Numbered from the stretch's first letter, positions 1 through 6,004 are shown. The stretch: 6,336 nt of DNA from Desulfobacteraceae bacterium (GCA_030638935.1 DAOWDR010000173.1:1-6336), one strand, 5' to 3'. Numbers and translations are program-made. Notes: generated from the letters alone by a model not told the origin.

Positions 1-1986
1 GTATTCTTCCTTGATCAAATGCCCCAGGTGCATGATGATATCCCCGTCAGGACGGCTGTTGCCCAGGGGTTTGGGACCCTGGTACCGCCATTGCATCCAC
101 CGGCCGGAGTTGGTGATACTACCTTCTTTCTCAACAGATACGGCTGCCGGCAGCATGAACACCTCGGTTTTGACCTTGGAGGGATCAACCCCCGGGCCGT
201 GCCAGAAAGAACCGGTTTCATTGTCAAATAGATTCACATTGACCATCCAGTCCAGTTTTTCCAGGGATTTTCTGATCTTGCCGGCATTGGAACCTGAGCA
301 GGCGGGATTTTGTCCCCAGGCAAAGAAACCGTTGATTTTATCCTTGTACATGGCATCAAAGAGGTCAAACCAGGAATAAACTTGTCCGTCATCCACCTTG
401 GGCAGCCAATTGTAACCAAATTGGTTGGCCTTGGTGGCTTTGTCTCCAAAAAAGGATTTCAACAGGCTGACCGAATATTTGGGATAATTCTGCCACCAGT
501 TGGCAGACAGAGGATCGTTGCTTTTAGGCGTCCATTTGCCATTATAGGCATCTAAACTTGTATTGGAGGCTCTCGGGGTCTTGAGATAGCCCGGCCAGAT
601 ATGCCATAGCAGGCAATGGTCGGTGGAGCCCTGTACATTGGATTCGCCGCGAAGGGCATTAACACCGCCGCCGGCAACACCCATGTTGCCCAGAAGCAAC
701 TGGATAATGGCCATGGTCCGTATGTTCTGGGTACCCACGGTATGCTGGGTCCAACCCATTGCATACATGATGGTTCCGGCCTTTCCCCTTTTACCCGAGG
801 CTGCATATGTCTTATATACTTTCAAAAGGTCTTCCTTGGGCGTGCCTGTAACCATGGAGACCTTTTCCAGATCATACCGATCATAGTGGGTCTTCAAGAG
901 CTGGAAAACAGACCTTTTATGGGTAAGGCTCCGATCCATTTCCGGAACCCCTTTGCCGTCCATTTCAAAGGCCCATTTTGATTTGTCGTAACTTCCCAGG
1001 GAGGGCCCTTCCTTGCCGGATTTGTAGCCGGAGAAAAGACCGTCGTCAAAGCTGTAATCCTTTCCTAAAATAAAGGGGGCATTTGTATAGGCAGCAGTAT
1101 ATTCCTTATTATACAGGTTGTTTTCAAGAATATATTTGATCATACCGCCTAGAAAGGCAATATCGGTTCCTGATCTCAAGGAAGCATAAATATCTGCCTT
1201 GGATGAGGTTCGTGTGAATCTGGGATCAACGGAGATGAGCTTTGCCCCGTTTTCCATGGCCTGGTTAACATATTTAAAGGAGATGGGATGGTTTTCGGCA
1301 GCATTGCTGCCCATGATAAGAATACAATCGCTGTTTTTAATATCGATCCAGTGATTGGTCATTGCACCGCGTCCAAACGACTCTGCCAGAGCCGCTACAG
1401 TTGCGCTATGTCAGATTCGGGCCTGGTGTTCTATGTAGACCAGTCCCAAAGACCTCATCAGAGTCTGGTAGATCCAGCATTCCTCATTGTCCAGGGCTGC
1501 CGACCCGATTGATGCTATGTTTGTAACACGGTTGACGGTCTGACCCTTGGCATTTTTGGCCTCAAACCCTTTGTCACGGGTTTCCTTGACTTTTTTGGCA
1601 ATTTTTTTCATGGCCCTGTCCCAGGAGACTGTTTCCCACTTGGCAGAATAGGGAGCTCGGTACATGGGTTCGGTGAGCCGGTTTTCATTTTCCACCAACT
1701 GTTTTATGGATGCCCCTTTTGAACAAAGTGCGCCCTGGTTGATGACATGGTCGGGGTCGCCTTCAATATTAATGGCCCTGCCATCCCCGCGTTTACTGGT
1801 ATGAACAATGAGACCGCACCCCACTGCGCAATAGCAGCAGATGGTGGTACTTTCCTTGGCATACTGGGTTTTCAGCATCTGGGCGTGGGATTTGACGGGT
1901 TTTAAATCAAATCCAAGACCGCTGACGGCAACTCCGGCAGCCGTGGCCCCCGAAATTTTGATAAAATCTCTTCTGTTGAGTTCCAT
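1..1986 (-). CDS. fdhA: Selenocysteine-containing periplasmic formate dehydrogenase, catalytic (alpha) subunit, C-terminus missing
   Basis: Molybdopterin (Mo or W) formate dehydrogenase catalytic subunit, oxidising formate to CO2. The N-terminus carries a twin-arginine signal (NRRDFIK at residues 4-10, hydrophobic stretch, likely cleavage after SHA near residue 35), so the folded enzyme should be exported to the periplasm. A [4Fe-4S] motif follows (C50, C53, C57, C88, then K90). At codon 192 an in-frame TGA sits in HQARI-U-H, exactly where E. coli FdnG has VUH, and the frame then stays open to the left edge (662 codons visible of about 1,015 in FdnG). Downstream motifs match FdnG closely: GRGAMTNHW (205-213), GWTQH, NIRTMA, LLLGNMG and GGGVNALRG. 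The start is supported by AAGGAGG at 1997-2003, about 10 nt upstream. Partner subunits are expected left of the window. Known: this family transfers electrons to a ferredoxin-like beta subunit. Inferred: a role in formate-dependent sulfate reduction. Family call very secure; the exact paralog name is less so. Confidence 0.96.
1370..1413 (-). promoter_or_regulatory. Bacterial SECIS-type hairpin directing UGA recoding
   Basis: Starting 14 nt after the UGA, the minus-strand RNA can fold into a 9-pair stem: AGCGGCTCT (1396-1388) against AGAGTCGTT (1384-1376), with a GGC loop and three G-U pairs. Bacterial SECIS elements lie immediately downstream of the UGA inside the coding sequence and are bound by SelB. 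Position and size fit. The apical loop differs from the E. coli fdhF loop, so the exact apical fold is uncertain. Confidence 0.75.
1411..1413 (-). other. In-frame UGA decoded as selenocysteine (residue 192 of FdhA)
   Basis: The minus-strand TGA is the only stop-like codon between the start at 1986 and the left edge. It lies between QARI and HSATVA, the place where Sec ligates the Mo/W atom in formate dehydrogenases, and is followed by the conserved catalytic histidine. Reading continues in the same frame with strong family similarity, so this is recoding and not a nonsense mutation. The organism must therefore carry selA, selB, selC and selD elsewhere. Confidence 0.95.
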
Positions 1987-2035
1987 CTAAATAATGCCTC
2001 CTTGACAATTAAAAAGGTTGTTGTTTGCCTGTTTG

Positions 2036-2108
2036 GTTTTGCAAAAAGTCCCTGGGACCAAGGAGGTGCCTGACCCACAATCGGGTCAATAAGGACTTTT
2101 TGCAAAAC
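2036..2108. repeat. Perfect 16-bp inverted repeat enclosing a second small hairpin
   Basis: The arms are GTTTTGCAAAAAGTCC (2036-2051) and its exact reverse complement (2093-2108), 41 bp apart. Inside lies a second perfect dyad, TGACCC-N6-GGGTCA (2071-2088). Each outer arm also contains the self-palindrome TTTTGCAAAA (2037-2046 and 2098-2107). On the plus strand the right arm is followed by CGG and six T, so it could act as a terminator in that direction. Alternatives are a small non-autonomous mobile repeat (no clear target duplication seen), an mRNA leader structure of fdhA, or a pair of protein-binding palindromes. Confidence 0.8.
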
Positions 2109-2127
2109 GGTTTTTTAATGAATGTTT

Positions 2128-2144
2128 CCATAGCACAACTATGG
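2128..2144. promoter_or_regulatory. Short dyad CCATAG-N5-CTATGG, possible operator
   Basis: This is a perfect 6-bp inverted repeat with a 5-bp centre, directly abutting the GTTACAA tandem repeat. Size and symmetry suit a dimeric DNA-binding protein. The regulator is unknown, and chance occurrence in an AT-rich spacer is possible. Confidence 0.3.
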
Positions 2145-2161
2145 TTACAAAAAAGTTACAA
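2144..2161 (-). promoter_or_regulatory. PhoB/OmpR-family-like tandem site (TTGTAAC-N4-TTGTAAC on the minus strand)
   Basis: Two identical heptamers, GTTACAA on the plus strand, are separated by AAAA, giving an exact 11-bp period. The 7-4-7 layout with an AT spacer is the architecture bound by OmpR/PhoB-family response regulators, and TTGTAAC on the minus strand resembles a Pho-box half-site. Eleven bases after the box in the fdhA direction is a weak extended -10 (TG-C-TATGGA, 2127-2135). A third GTTACAA lies at 2202-2208. The real regulator is unknown. Confidence 0.35.
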
Positions 2162-2351
2162 GGGAAGATCAGGGTTGTTTCAAGCTTTATTGCCTTGGTC
2201 AGTTACAAATGGATATCTTTGGGTGGGAACAAAGTTGTTTTAGAATTTTTGCAGGCTGTTAAATATCAATTGTCGTGGTGATATATAAATATGTTTGGGT
2301 GTTGGTATTTTTTAGTCCTAGGAAAAACGGGGAAATAAATTTTGGCTGATA

Positions 2352-2369
2352 ATGCCTGGCAGCCTGCAT
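2352..2369. promoter_or_regulatory. Candidate upstream activator dyad for the sigma-54 promoter (ATGC-N10-GCAT)
   Basis: An 18-bp interrupted dyad is centred about 80 bp upstream of the predicted +1 (near 2440) of the -24/-12 promoter. Enhancer-binding proteins usually bind dyads roughly 80-150 bp upstream, so the placement is plausible. Symmetry is mostly limited to the outer four bases on each side, so confidence is low. Confidence 0.3.
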
Positions 2370-2413
2370 CTCATAGAATAAATATAGATTTTTTGCCCGG
2401 TCTTTTTTGGGGG

Positions 2414-2429
2414 TTGCACGGTTTTTGCT
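2414..2429 (+). promoter_or_regulatory. Sigma-54 (-24/-12) promoter
   Basis: TTGCACG-N4-TTGCT matches the consensus TGGCACG-N4-TTGCW at all but one position: the first G of the -24 GG is T. The spacing is exact. The predicted start is near 2440, giving a leader of about 34 nt before the ATG at 2474. It implies control by RpoN and an ATP-dependent enhancer-binding protein. None is encoded in the window. Confidence 0.6.
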
Positions 2430-2473
2430 GTTCTCTTTTATGAATAATAATTTAAAGGTAAAGGAGAGCTGCC

Positions 2474-2965
2474 ATGGAAATAAGAGGGTATCTGAAATAT
2501 TTCTTGGGATGTTGTTGCGTGTCAGTTATTATTTTTTGTTTGGCAGGCCCATCATTTGCCTGGGAATCTGAAACCGAGTTTTCGAAAAATTTGATATTCA
2601 GTGTTCGGATATTTTCTATTCCCGAATCCTTTAACCTGGGGCAGATGTCTTTTTCTTACCATGGAGTTGCCGGGAAATCTTCCGGTATCAATGATATTGA
2701 TCTGGTCTCCCTGGAAGGGCCGATTCTGGGCATTCCTCTGGTTGGCCATGCCGGGGAGCCGTATAGGCCCCATGGCCTAAATGACCGCATACGCAAGATG
2801 GGGTCTTTTTTGCTGCGGTACATCAATGTGGGTGGTCAGGCCGGTGGTGGCAAAGAACCGGTATTATTCAAACCCAACCAGCCCAGGGATCAAAATATAT
2901 CCTTTGAGTTTCAGTCAACTCCCTCGGATCTCAGCGGAGCAGTTCTGTTCACCGTGAATATCTGA
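2474..2965 (+). CDS. Exported protein of unknown function (163 aa)
   Basis: I do not recognise this protein. It begins with a classical Sec signal peptide: MEIRGYLK, a hydrophobic core at residues 9-27 with three consecutive cysteines, and a likely signal peptidase I site after PSFA at residue 29. No lipobox is convincing. The mature part of about 134 residues lacks cysteines and membrane helices. It is rich in Gly, Ser, Phe and Pro with short alternating hydrophobic stretches (LIFSVRIFSI, SGAVLFTVNI), suggesting a small beta-rich periplasmic or secreted domain. AAGGAG at 2461-2466, 7 nt before the ATG, fixes the start. It is transcribed alone from a likely sigma-54 promoter, diverges from fdhA and converges on the kinase gene with only 37 bp between. 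Conditional expression is inferred from the promoter. Confidence 0.85.
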   Translation: MEIRGYLKYFLGCCCVSVIIFCLAGPSFAWESETEFSKNLIFSVRIFSIPESFNLGQMSFSYHGVAGKSSGINDIDLVSLEGPILGIPLVGHAGEPYRPHGLNDRIRKMGSFLLRYINVGGQAGGGKEPVLFKPNQPRDQNISFEFQSTPSDLSGAVLFTVNI

Positions 2966-3002
2966 TGGGCTTCCATTATCCTACCCCGGCTCTCCTCTTT
3001 TT

Positions 3003-4538
3003 TTAATCACAAACAACAACTCCCCTTGGGTTTTTGGCAGTGTTGGGAATTGTTCTGGGAATTTTGATCAAGAATCTGGTGCCCTGATCTTTGCTTGATT
3101 TCACCTTGATCTCTCCCCGATGCTGGCCGATCACTTTATTGGCAATATAAAGCCCGAGACCGGTCCCCTTGTTTCCCTTGGAAGAAAAGAAAATGGTAAA
3201 AATGTTGTTCAATGTGCCGGGTTCCATTCCAAGGCCGTTATCCTGGATCTTGAATAATATTTTTTCCCTGTCCATTCTGGCTGTAAACATAATTGAATGG
3301 TTGAGACATTTTTTGTTATCAATACAGGCTTCTATCCCGTTTTCAAGGATGTTGACCATGGCAGCCTGTAGGCTGTTTTCATCAATTTCAAAATAGTCAT
3401 CGGGTGTCAGTACCTCAAGTTTGTGGTTAATTGTGATTTGGTGTTTTTTGGCATTCCTGGACACAATTTTCAGGGTGTCTTCCATGAACGCTTTGCAAGA
3501 TATTTTTTTCCATTCCAATGTTCGTGTTTTGGTGTAATATAAAATATCCAGTACCAGTTTTTTTATCCTGGAAGTTGTTTCCCGTGAAAGGTCAAATCCT
3601 TCTCTGACTTTTTCTAAGTTGTCTGAATCAAACCCTTTTTCCATCAGGTAGATGCCGGCATCCAGATTGGTAAGAAGACCTTTGATACCGTGGGAAATTG
3701 AACCTATCATAAATCCCAGGGAGGTGAGGTGGTCTTCAAGGCGCCTTGCTTCTGTTATATCCGTCAGCATGACAAGCACCTTGGAGATATTGCCGTTATC
3801 GTCCCTTATAGGGGCGGTCCAGCTAAGGACGACATGCTTAACCCCGTCAGAGGAAATGATTTCCATTTCAGAGGCATGGTTGGTTCCATCTTTAAAGGTT
3901 TTTTGAACCGGGCAGACACTACAGGGCTCATCCCTGTTTTTACAGATCCCAAAGCAGTATTCTCCAATATGATCCCCAAAATACGCTTCAAATTTCCGAT
4001 TAGAATCGGTAATCTGGTAATCTGCATCCTGGACATAGATAAAGCAGGGAACCTCATTAAATAATTGCTGGTAATTTTTTTTGGACCTTGCAAACCGGCT
4101 TTTATAACAGCTATCATTAAAACAGCGATGTTTCTGTAAATAAATACGTTCAACAGCCCTGTTGATATAAAAATCAAAGAATGTCCCAGAGGAAGGCAAT
4201 ATCATAAAATCCGAGGCTCCGCATTGAAGCGCACTAACACCTGCATCTGCATTGTCCCTGGACACGGCAGCAATGATTTCCATGTTAATCATGGTTTTGG
4301 TGATTTCGGCGATTTTTTTTAGACCCTCTTCTTTTTGTTCATCAATGAAAATCACTAGAATGTCAGGGGAGTCCATGGGAAAAATTTTCTGATCCGATTT
4401 AGGGGGCATGGTGATGAAACGGGTCTGGTCATAAAATCTTGAAGTATCAAGGTCTGGGATAGTGTTGTTGTAATTAATTATTTGAATACTATGTTCCATA
4501 TCAATCTGCTCGTATCTCATTGTGTTAAGGTAAATCAT
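3003..4538 (-). CDS. Soluble sensor histidine kinase: pseudo-receiver, Cys-rich PAS, HisKA, HATPase
   Basis: Cytoplasmic histidine kinase of 511 aa without transmembrane segments. Residues about 55-135 resemble a receiver domain (PDILVIFID, GVSALQCGASDFMILP), but the usual Lys is Leu (L114) and no clear phospho-acceptor Asp aligns, so it is likely a pseudo-receiver. Residues about 153-270 form a PAS domain containing C195, C199, C206 and C209 (CxxxC-x6-CxxC). A dimerisation/phospho-acceptor helix follows with H283 in SISHGIKG, then the ATPase domain with an N box (NILENG, N400), G1 (DNGLGM, 433-438), an F box (IFFSSKG) and G2 (GTGLGL, 458-463). All catalytic motifs look intact. No response regulator is adjacent, so the partner is unknown; an NtrC-type regulator is possible but unproven. 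The start is uncertain: M1, M7 and M14 all lack a good ribosome binding site. Confidence 0.93.
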   Translation of the reverse strand: MIYLNTMRYEQIDMEHSIQIINYNNTIPDLDTSRFYDQTRFITMPPKSDQKIFPMDSPDILVIFIDEQKEEGLKKIAEITKTMINMEIIAAVSRDNADAGVSALQCGASDFMILPSSGTFFDFYINRAVERIYLQKHRCFNDSCYKSRFARSKKNYQQLFNEVPCFIYVQDADYQITDSNRKFEAYFGDHIGEYCFGICKNRDEPCSVCPVQKTFKDGTNHASEMEIISSDGVKHVVLSWTAPIRDDNGNISKVLVMLTDITEARRLEDHLTSLGFMIGSISHGIKGLLTNLDAGIYLMEKGFDSDNLEKVREGFDLSRETTSRIKKLVLDILYYTKTRTLEWKKISCKAFMEDTLKIVSRNAKKHQITINHKLEVLTPDDYFEIDENSLQAAMVNILENGIEACIDNKKCLNHSIMFTARMDREKILFKIQDNGLGMEPGTLNNIFTIFFSSKGNKGTGLGLYIANKVIGQHRGEIKVKSSKDQGTRFLIKIPRTIPNTAKNPRGVVVCD

Positions 4539-4566
4539 TTAATCTTAAATGCCAGGATAAGCATGA

Positions 4567-4572
4567 ATTGTA
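4567..4572 (-). promoter_or_regulatory. Possible -10 element of the kinase gene
   Basis: The minus strand reads TACAAT, one mismatch from the -10 consensus, placing +1 about 22 nt before the first possible kinase ATG. With 17-bp spacing the -35 would be CAGAAA (three of six matches), so an activator would be needed. The tandem GGTCA repeat at 4604-4623 lies just upstream. Confidence 0.3.
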
Positions 4573-4603
4573 CCCAAATTCCAACGGTTTTTCTGATTGG
4601 ATG

Positions 4604-4623
4604 GCTGGTCAATGCCGGTCATT
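4604..4623. repeat. Tandem 10-bp direct repeat (GCYGGTCAWT twice)
   Basis: GCTGGTCAAT and GCCGGTCATT are contiguous and match at 8 of 10 positions, giving two GGTCA cores exactly one helical turn apart. It sits between the divergent kinase gene and the gene at 4723, upstream of candidate promoters in both directions. It could bind an activator working on the same DNA face. No regulator can be named. Confidence 0.4.
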
Positions 4624-4660
4624 ATCTTTTGGATGAATTACTTAAGGTTTTATTGAAAGC

Positions 4661-4683
4661 AACCGATTTTTATATAATCGGTT
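4661..4683 (+). promoter_or_regulatory. Operator-like dyad overlapping a perfect TATAAT
   Basis: AACCGATT (4661-4668) and AATCGGTT (4676-4683) form a perfect 8-bp inverted repeat with a 7-bp AT centre. TATAAT at 4673-4678 is a perfect -10 hexamer, with a weak -35 (TTATTG, 4650-4655) at 17-bp spacing. This arrangement would let a dimeric repressor block transcription of the gene at 4723. The RNA could also form a hairpin, but it has no following U tract and is probably not a terminator. Confidence 0.5.
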
Positions 4684-4722
4684 CTCTAAAAATTAAAGAT
4701 TAAAAAAAGGAGAGAATATACC

Positions 4723-5256
4723 ATGGTTTCCGTGAAAACAAATTTATCTATTTTATCCGGGATTAAGGAGTTTTCTTTTCAGACAACAGGCCAGGCTGTG
4801 AATAAAAAGAATAAATTTAAATTTTCAGCCAAAAGTGAAATTTTTCAGTTTAACTCCCAGATTAAAACCGATACCAGGCAAAAGCTAAGTGATCAGAATG
4901 CAATCATCCATTTTAGTCAATTAAACAAAGAGGATAAAGCTTCATTATTTTATAAAAATACCCCCATTTCCGAACTATCAATTGATGAAGCCAATGAGCT
5001 TATCAAAGATGATGGATATTTTGGAATCAATAAGACATCACAACGTATTATCGATTTTGTGATCAAGGGTGCGGGAAATGATATTGAACGATTAAAAGCA
5101 GGAAGGGAAGGTGTCCTGAGGGGGTTTGGCGAGGCTGGAGAGGCCTGGGGCGGTGATCTTCCTGATATTAGTCACAAAACAATTGAACGAACCATAAAAG
5201 CCCTGGACGAGAAAATTGCTGAGCTTGGCGGAAGTAATACGGGAATAACCGCCTGA
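4723..5256 (+). CDS. Conserved hypothetical protein (177 aa), tentatively 'hydrogenase-4 component G'-like C-terminal domain
   Basis: Small cytoplasmic protein without a signal peptide or membrane helix. The first 75 residues are Lys/Asn/Phe/Ser rich, AT-rich in codon use and likely poorly conserved or extended. The C-terminal part, about 82-168, looks like a compact helical domain: ISELSIDEANELI, then GYFGINKTSQRIIDFV (98-113), GNDIERLKAGREGVLRGF (118-135), a WGGDLPDIS turn (142-150) and a final helix to ELGG. This pattern resembles deltaproteobacterial proteins annotated 'hydrogenase-4 component G'. That name appears to be a transferred label, and I see no hydrogenase genes here. The start is set by AAAGGAGAG just upstream (about 4706-4714). 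A dyad over its likely -10 and the CI-type repressor gene 94 bp downstream suggest repressor control. Function unknown. Confidence 0.85.
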   Translation: MVSVKTNLSILSGIKEFSFQTTGQAVNKKNKFKFSAKSEIFQFNSQIKTDTRQKLSDQNAIIHFSQLNKEDKASLFYKNTPISELSIDEANELIKDDGYFGINKTSQRIIDFVIKGAGNDIERLKAGREGVLRGFGEAGEAWGGDLPDISHKTIERTIKALDEKIAELGGSNTGITA

Positions 5257-5276
5257 AAAATTGACTGTGAAAAAAA

Positions 5277-5305
5277 AGTGTTGCATTTTTTAAACAAGTG
5301 TGTCA
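5277..5305. repeat. Imperfect direct repeat AAGTGTTGCA / AAGTGTGTCA
   Basis: The two decamers at 5277-5286 and 5296-5305 match at 8 of 10 positions and lie 19 bp apart, close to two helical turns. The second runs into the odd palindrome TGTCAGACA (5301-5309). They sit upstream of the repressor gene and could be regulator sites, but the region is AT-rich and the match is imperfect. Confidence 0.25.
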
Positions 5306-5315
5306 GACAAAGATA

Positions 5316-5331
5316 TCAATTAAAAAATTGA
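5316..5331. promoter_or_regulatory. Operator-like dyad TCAATT-N4-AATTGA upstream of the repressor gene
   Basis: A perfect 6-bp inverted repeat with an AAAA centre ends 5 bp before the ribosome binding site of the repressor gene. It overlaps a weak candidate -10 (TATCAA, 5314-5319) that has TAAACA (5291-5296) as -35 at 17-bp spacing. Autoregulation by the downstream CI/LexA-type protein is an inference; AT-only dyads also arise by chance. Confidence 0.35.
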
Positions 5332-5350
5332 ACTTTAAGGGTGATGATGC

Positions 5351-6004
5351 ATGGTTGAAAATAAAGTCGACATATTGCTTAAAAGAATTTTAGATGCCAC
5401 AGGGATCAGTTCCCAGGCAGAACTTGCAAAAGAGCTTGGTATCAACCGGTCGGGAGTCACCCATGCCAGAAATAAAAACAGCATCCCTGAAAAATGGATT
5501 GTCAAGCTGTACCGAAAATTCAAGTTCAATCCCGAATGGATGGAAACCGGTGTGGGACCTGTTTTTATTAACACGGAATCGGGCAATGATATCGCATTTA
5601 AACAGATACCCAAGGTGTCTGCCCGGCTGTCGGCCGGAACAGGTTCATTTGAATGCGGTGAGGAGATTTCCGAATATTTGTCTTTTCAGTCCTCCTGGCT
5701 TGCCAAAAAAGGACCTGCGGCCAGTATGGTGGCCATGGAAGTGTTTGGGAACAGCATGGAACCGGTTATCCGGGAGGGTGATACCGTTCTCATTGACCAG
5801 TCCCAGAAAGATATAATGGCAGGGGCTATCTATGCGGTGGGTGTGGAAGATACCATCCTGGTCAAACGGTTGGAAAAGCATCCGGACAAGCTTGTTTTGT
5901 CCAGTGATAATAAAGACTTCCAGCCCATTTATCTGGAAGCGGATTTATTGTCAAAGGTGAGGATATTGGGCAGGGTAATCTGGAGTTCCAGGGAATACCG
6001 GTAA
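5351..6004 (+). CDS. CI/LexA-type transcriptional repressor with S24 autopeptidase domain
   Basis: A 217-aa repressor. Residues about 7-68 form a helix-turn-helix of the phage CI repressor type (SSQAELAKELGINRSGVTHA at 20-39, then IPEKWIVKLYRKF and the NPEWMETGVGP end typical of this family). After a linker comes an S24/LexA-like peptidase domain: cleavage motif LSAGTG with scissile A95-G96, nucleophile S135 in GNSMEP, and general base K172 in ILVKRLEK. All catalytic residues are present, so self-cleavage, classically triggered by RecA-ssDNA, is expected. AAGGG at 5337-5341 supports the ATG; an in-frame TGA just upstream excludes extension. No integrase or other phage genes are visible, so it may be a chromosomal regulator or a prophage remnant. 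Targets are unknown; the dyads at 4661 and 5316 are candidates. It is not canonical LexA, because the helix-turn-helix is of CI type. Confidence 0.93.
   Translation: MVENKVDILLKRILDATGISSQAELAKELGINRSGVTHARNKNSIPEKWIVKLYRKFKFNPEWMETGVGPVFINTESGNDIAFKQIPKVSARLSAGTGSFECGEEISEYLSFQSSWLAKKGPAASMVAMEVFGNSMEPVIREGDTVLIDQSQKDIMAGAIYAVGVEDTILVKRLEKHPDKLVLSSDNKDFQPIYLEADLLSKVRILGRVIWSSREYR

Larger units (their letters stand above)
1987..2473. other. Divergent intergenic region between fdhA and the exported-protein gene
   Basis: These 487 bp contain no convincing coding sequence. From left to right they hold the fdhA ribosome binding site (1997-2003), a 16-bp inverted repeat spanning 2036-2108, a short dyad CCATAG-N5-CTATGG (2128-2144), a tandem heptamer GTTACAA (2144-2161) with a third copy at 2202-2208, the palindrome TCCTAGGA (2316-2323), a dyad ATGC-N10-GCAT (2352-2369), a -24/-12 promoter (2414-2429) and the next gene's ribosome binding site (2461-2466). 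TGCAGGCTG (2250-2258) also recurs inverted at 2360-2368. No good sigma-70 promoter for fdhA was found. Confidence 0.8.

Noticed and set aside
616..981. Plus-strand 121-codon open frame opposite fdhA
   Set aside because: It is a shadow of the formate dehydrogenase reading frame, which has strong family motifs across the same bases.
2057..2072. Possible sigma-54 promoter for fdhA on the minus strand (AGGCACC-N4-TGGT)
   Set aside because: The -24 half is good but the -12 half has GT instead of GC and the TT is shifted; it also lies inside the inverted repeat, so chance resemblance is likely.
2025..2243. Plus-strand 72-codon open frame in the fdhA upstream region
   Set aside because: It crosses the inverted repeat, has no ribosome binding site and shows no protein-like pattern; it is best read as regulatory DNA.
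2966..3004. Possible terminator between the convergent genes at 2474 and 3003
   Set aside because: There is a run of seven T at 2998-3004 but no convincing stem before it.
3806..4177. Minus-strand 123-codon open frame in another frame inside the kinase gene
   Set aside because: It overlaps the PAS domain of the kinase in a different frame and has no independent support.
4482..4703. Plus-strand 73-codon open frame overlapping the kinase 5' end
   Set aside because: There is no ribosome binding site, it runs antisense into the kinase start and ends over the dyad and promoter of the next gene.
5269..5293. A-run / T-run dyad after the gene at 4723 as a terminator
   Set aside because: The stem would be only A-T pairs around GTGTTGC, too weak to call.
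4723..6004. Prophage immunity region
   Set aside because: Only the CI-type repressor suggests a phage; there is no cro-like divergent gene, integrase, attachment site or structural gene in the window.
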